From positions 1 through 8,858 of the forward strand of contig JAFAPL010000648.1 of assembly GCA_019247135.1 (NCBI GenBank): 8,858 bases of DNA, read 5' to 3'. The notes beneath the pieces were generated by a model. It saw only the letters and a program-made list of their open reading frames with translations, was not told the DNA's origin and searched no databases. The first letter of the stretch is position 1, and each line of letters begins with the position of its first letter. Shown here in pieces: positions 6,659-8,858 of this stretch. The position numbers and the translations under genes were made by a program. The stretch is from Chloroflexota bacterium (lineage in GTDB: Bacteria > Chloroflexota > UBA6077 > CF-72).

Positions 6659-6667
6659 CATGCCAGC

Positions 6668-7798
6668 ATGAAAAGTGAGTTCGTGACTGCCATCACCCAA
6701 TTGGCCGCTGAGAAGGGCGTCCCCCGCGAGATGGTAATGGAGGCAATCCAGCAGGCGCTGGTCTCCGCATACAAGCAGCACGAGGAAGACAGCCGTCTGA
6801 TCACGGCCGAGATCGACAACGACACTGGTGAGCCGCGCGTGTATCACTGGCTCACGGTGGTCGAGGACATCCCCGACGATGTTGAGGATGACTCCAACCT
6901 GATCATCCTGGAGCAGGCACGCACGCTCAAGAGCCCTGAGGGTGAGGTGTTGTTCGCCAACGCCCAGCCCGGCGATCAGATCTACGAGGACGTCACACCG
7001 CCGCAGTTCGGGCGCATCGCGGCGCAGACAGCCAAACAGGTGGTCATGCAGAAGCTGCGCGATGCCGAGCGAAAGCTGGTGTTCAACCAGTTTGCCGAGC
7101 GCGAGGGTGAGATCGTTCACGGCGTGATCCAACGCATCGAAGCCGGCACGGTGATCATCGAGATCGATCGCGCCGAGGCAGTCATGCCGCGGACCGAGCA
7201 GGTGCCGACCGAGCGCTATTACCAGGGCCAGCGCTTGCGCGTCTACGTCGCCGAAGTTCGTGATACGCCGCGTGGTCCACAGATCATCGTCTCACGCGCG
7301 CATCGGCTGATGTTGCGGCGCCTCTTCGAGCAGGAGGTGCCCGAGATCTTTTCGGGCGCGGTCGAGATCAAGGCCATTGCACGCGAAGCTGGCTTCCGTT
7401 CGAAGGTGGCAGTCGCCGCACGCCAGGAAGGGATCGATCCAGTCGGCTCGTGTGTCGGAGTCCGGGGTGTGCGCATCCAGAACATCGTCAACGAACTCAA
7501 CGGTGAGAAGATCGACGTGGTCGAGTGGAGTGACGATCCGGCGCAGTATGTCGCGAACGCGCTGAGCCCGGCGCAGGTCAGCCACGTGACCATCGACGAG
7601 ACCACGCGCACGGCCAAGGTGATCGTGCCCGAGCGTCAGTTGTCGCTGGCGATCGGCAAGGAAGGCCAGAACGCCCGACTTGCGGCGAAGCTGACTGGGT
7701 GGCGCATCGATATCAAGAGTGACGCGGGCGCGGGTGCTGGACAGCCGGCCGGGTCACCCGCGGCGCGTACCGAGCCGGTCGGGGCTCGTCAGGAGTAA
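6668..7798 (+). CDS. nusA: Transcription termination/antitermination factor NusA
   Basis: NusA binds RNA polymerase and nascent RNA, promoting pausing and intrinsic termination and joining antitermination complexes. The 376-residue product has an N-terminal polymerase-binding domain (residues 1 to ~140, starting MKSEFVTAITQLAAEKGV), an S1 domain (about 147-212, beginning EGEIVHGVIQRI), KH1 (about 230-300, with GVRG at 264-267) and KH2 (about 300-352, with GKEG at 330-333 in LSLAIGKEGQNARLAAKL). A short Ala/Gly/Pro-rich tail ends the protein. It lacks the C-terminal acidic repeats of E. coli NusA (495 residues), like Bacillus NusA. The start is set by GGAGGG 9 nt upstream. ylxR and infB follow closely. 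rimP, the usual upstream neighbour, is absent here. A leader hairpin could allow NusA to control its own operon. Confidence 0.96.
   Translation: MKSEFVTAITQLAAEKGVPREMVMEAIQQALVSAYKQHEEDSRLITAEIDNDTGEPRVYHWLTVVEDIPDDVEDDSNLIILEQARTLKSPEGEVLFANAQPGDQIYEDVTPPQFGRIAAQTAKQVVMQKLRDAERKLVFNQFAEREGEIVHGVIQRIEAGTVIIEIDRAEAVMPRTEQVPTERYYQGQRLRVYVAEVRDTPRGPQIIVSRAHRLMLRRLFEQEVPEIFSGAVEIKAIAREAGFRSKVAVAARQEGIDPVGSCVGVRGVRIQNIVNELNGEKIDVVEWSDDPAQYVANALSPAQVSHVTIDETTRTAKVIVPERQLSLAIGKEGQNARLAAKLTGWRIDIKSDAGAGAGQPAGSPAARTEPVGARQE
7791..7795 (+). promoter_or_regulatory. Ribosome binding site of ylxR, at the nusA stop
   Basis: AGGAG is immediately followed by the nusA TAA and lies 8 nt before GTG 7804, supporting the GTG start of ylxR and tight coupling of the two genes. 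Confidence 0.65.
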
Positions 7799-7803
7799 GG
7801 CTG

Positions 7804-8154
7804 GTGGCGCCCCTCCCCGGGGGCAGTCCATCCGTACCGAAGGTACAGGGCCGCCCGCGGCACGTCCCACAACGCACCTGCGTCGCTTGCCGTCAAACAG
7901 ACGCCAAGCGCCAGCTGGTGCGCGTCGTCCGCACCTCCGACGGCCACGCCCTCATCGATCCAACCGGCAAACACGCCGGCCGTGGCGCCTACGTGTGCTC
8001 GTCGAGCGAATGCTGGCACTCGGCCTTGCGCAAGAACCTGCTACAGCGCGCACTCAAAGTCGAGGCCCTGCCGGAGGAAGACCTTCGGACATTGAATCAA
8101 TACGCAGAGCGCTTGAGTTCTTCTGCTGAAAGCACCTCGGCGCACCAGTCCTGA
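7804..8154 (+). CDS. ylxR: YlxR/RnpM family RNA-binding protein (DUF448)
   Basis: A small basic protein of the nusA-infB operon; the Bacillus member has been renamed RnpM as a modulator of RNase P, and RNA binding is the expected activity. The 116-residue product has the full signature: RTCVACRQTDAKRQLVRVV (C26, C29), DPTGKHAGRGAYVC (G59 to C65) and a following C70-W71, then a helix KNLLQRALKVE. The four cysteines are arranged as two pairs and could bind a metal, though that is not established for the family. About 20 residues before the first motif are Pro/Gly-rich and the last ~15 are Ser-rich, both probably disordered. It starts with GTG 7804, 5 nt after the nusA stop, and ends 15 nt before infB. 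The precise role in this organism is unknown. Confidence 0.9.
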   Translation: MAPLPGGSPSVPKVQGRPRHVPQRTCVACRQTDAKRQLVRVVRTSDGHALIDPTGKHAGRGAYVCSSSECWHSALRKNLLQRALKVEALPEEDLRTLNQYAERLSSSAESTSAHQS

Positions 8155-8156
8155 AC

Positions 8157-8162
8157 AGGAGA
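8157..8162 (+). promoter_or_regulatory. Ribosome binding site of infB
   Basis: AGGAGA lies 7 nt before ATG 8170 and decides the infB start over the in-frame ATG at 8182, which is four codons downstream. Confidence 0.7.
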
Positions 8163-8169
8163 CCCACAC

Positions 8170-8858
8170 ATGCCCAGACCAATGCAGCGCTCTCGTCCCG
8201 CGAATCGTCCTGGTCAGGCCCGCGGTGGCCGTCGCGGTCAGCTCGAAGCGTTCGAGCGGCGGGCGGCCGAGGCTGCCAATGCAACCGCGACGCGTTCGGC
8301 CCAGGCCGGGCCGATCGAGCTGCCATCTGTCGTCAGCGTCGCGGACCTGGCCAACATCCTGGGCGTGCCCGTAACGCAGGTCATCAAAACCCTGTTCACC
8401 AACGGCACGGTAGCCACGATCAACCAGGCGCTCGACTACGACACCGCGGCCGTGATCGCCACTGACCTCGGCTTCGAGGTTCGGGAGCAGGGTGCTACTG
8501 CTACTGCTGCTGCGACCGCTGTCGCCGCGCCGCCTGTCGCGCCACCGACCAGCACCGAAGCCGCGCCTGAGGTGGAGGCGCCGGTCGCTCCCCCCGAGGA
8601 AGTCGACGATCCGGCATCCCTGCAGGCACGGCCGCCAGTGGTCACCATCATGGGCCACGTCGACCACGGCAAGACCAGCCTGCTCGACGCCATTCGGCAC
8701 ACGCGCGTGGCGACCGGCGAGGCGGGCGGCATCACCCAGCACATCGGTGCGTACCAGGTTCAGGTCAACGGCAATCTGATCACCTTCCTCGATACGCCGG
8801 GTCACGAGGCGTTCACCGCGATGCGCGCGCGTGGCGCCCAGGTCACCGACATCGCGGT
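8170..8858 (+). CDS. infB: Translation initiation factor IF-2, N-terminal part (3' end outside window)
   Basis: IF-2 is the GTPase that brings initiator fMet-tRNA to the 30S subunit and drives subunit joining. About 229 codons are visible. A short Arg-rich start ([16 protein letters not shown]) leads to one IF2_N module around residues 53-103 ([18 protein letters not shown], then [19 protein letters not shown]). An Ala/Pro/Glu-rich linker spans about 107-155. The G domain then begins with the P-loop GHVDHGKT (G162 to T169), the switch I segment [10 protein letters not shown], and [17 protein letters not shown] (D208 to H212). The frame is open to the window edge. In E. coli the P-loop comes near residue 400, so this is a compact IF-2 with a much reduced N-terminus, as in several Gram-positive and Chloroflexota proteins. 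It is the third gene of the nusA block. Confidence 0.96.
   Translation, partial: MPRPMQRSRPANRPGQARGGRRGQLEAFERRAAEAANATATRSAQAGPIELPSVVSVADLANILGVPVTQVIKTLFTNGTVATINQALDYDTAAVIATDLGFEVREQGATATAAATAVAAPPVAPPTSTEAAPEVEAPVAPPEEVDDPASLQARPPVVTIMGHVDHGKTSLLDAIRHTRVATGEAGGITQHIGAYQVQVNGNLITFLDTPGHEAFTAMRARGAQVTDIA

Noticed and set aside
6593..6667. Upstream GTG start for nusA, adding 25 residues
   Set aside because: The extension would begin inside the terminator stem, has no Shine-Dalgarno, and does not resemble NusA N-termini, whereas ATG 6668 has GGAGGG at 9 nt.
6630..6671. Tiny frames ATG-AAC-AAT-TAA (6630) and ATG-CCA-GCA-TGA (6660) in the nusA leader
   Set aside because: The first has no Shine-Dalgarno. 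The second lies only 1 nt after GGAGGG, too close for initiation. Both are three codons long and expected by chance.
8493..8516. Short GCTACT/GCT repeat in infB
   Set aside because: It is a brief Ala/Thr stretch in the disordered linker before the G domain, normal for IF-2 and too short to count as a microsatellite.
8041..8805. Minus-strand frame of 254 codons opposite ylxR and infB
   Set aside because: It covers the IF-2 P-loop region on the other strand; composition and lack of motifs mark it as a shadow.

Overview
This window is a dense, single-strand (+) run of bacterial housekeeping genes, about 60% GC or more, with no mobile elements, CRISPR arrays or RNA genes that I can see. In order it holds pyrH (3' end only), frr, uppS, cdsA, dxr, rseP, ispG, nusA, ylxR (rnpM) and infB (5' end only). 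Lineage is inferred from protein style, not from any marker search. The shortened DXR with a VATSG and ALANKE segment, the IF2 with a short N-terminus and one IF2_N module, and the compact NusA all resemble Chloroflexota. I hold that phylum at moderate confidence (about 0.6).

Positions 1-936 close a nucleotide and translation segment: UMP kinase and ribosome recycling factor. Positions 940-6504 form an isoprenoid and membrane block. DXR and IspG are the second and sixth steps of the MEP pathway. UppS turns the resulting C5 units into undecaprenyl diphosphate, the lipid carrier of the cell wall. CdsA makes CDP-diacylglycerol for phospholipids. RseP is a membrane-embedded site-2 protease. Spacing is tight: 3 nt between frr and uppS, a 4-nt ATGA overlap between cdsA and dxr, and 23-55 nt elsewhere, so read-through is likely.

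Positions 6505-6667 are the largest gap. It holds a plausible promoter and a very clear terminator-like hairpin with a T-rich tail. After it comes the transcription/translation block nusA-ylxR-infB (6668 to the end), each gene with a good Shine-Dalgarno site. In most bacteria rimP sits directly upstream of nusA. Here it is missing and only a hairpin resembling the rimP-leader terminator remains.

The window is mainly conserved core genome and I see no new multi-gene system. The points worth checking are: the leader/attenuator before nusA in the absence of rimP; the three-domain ('long', plant/Chlamydia-like) IspG; and the possible internal promoters just before rseP and ispG. Those two genes lack a well-placed Shine-Dalgarno site and may be read from short-leader or leaderless transcripts.
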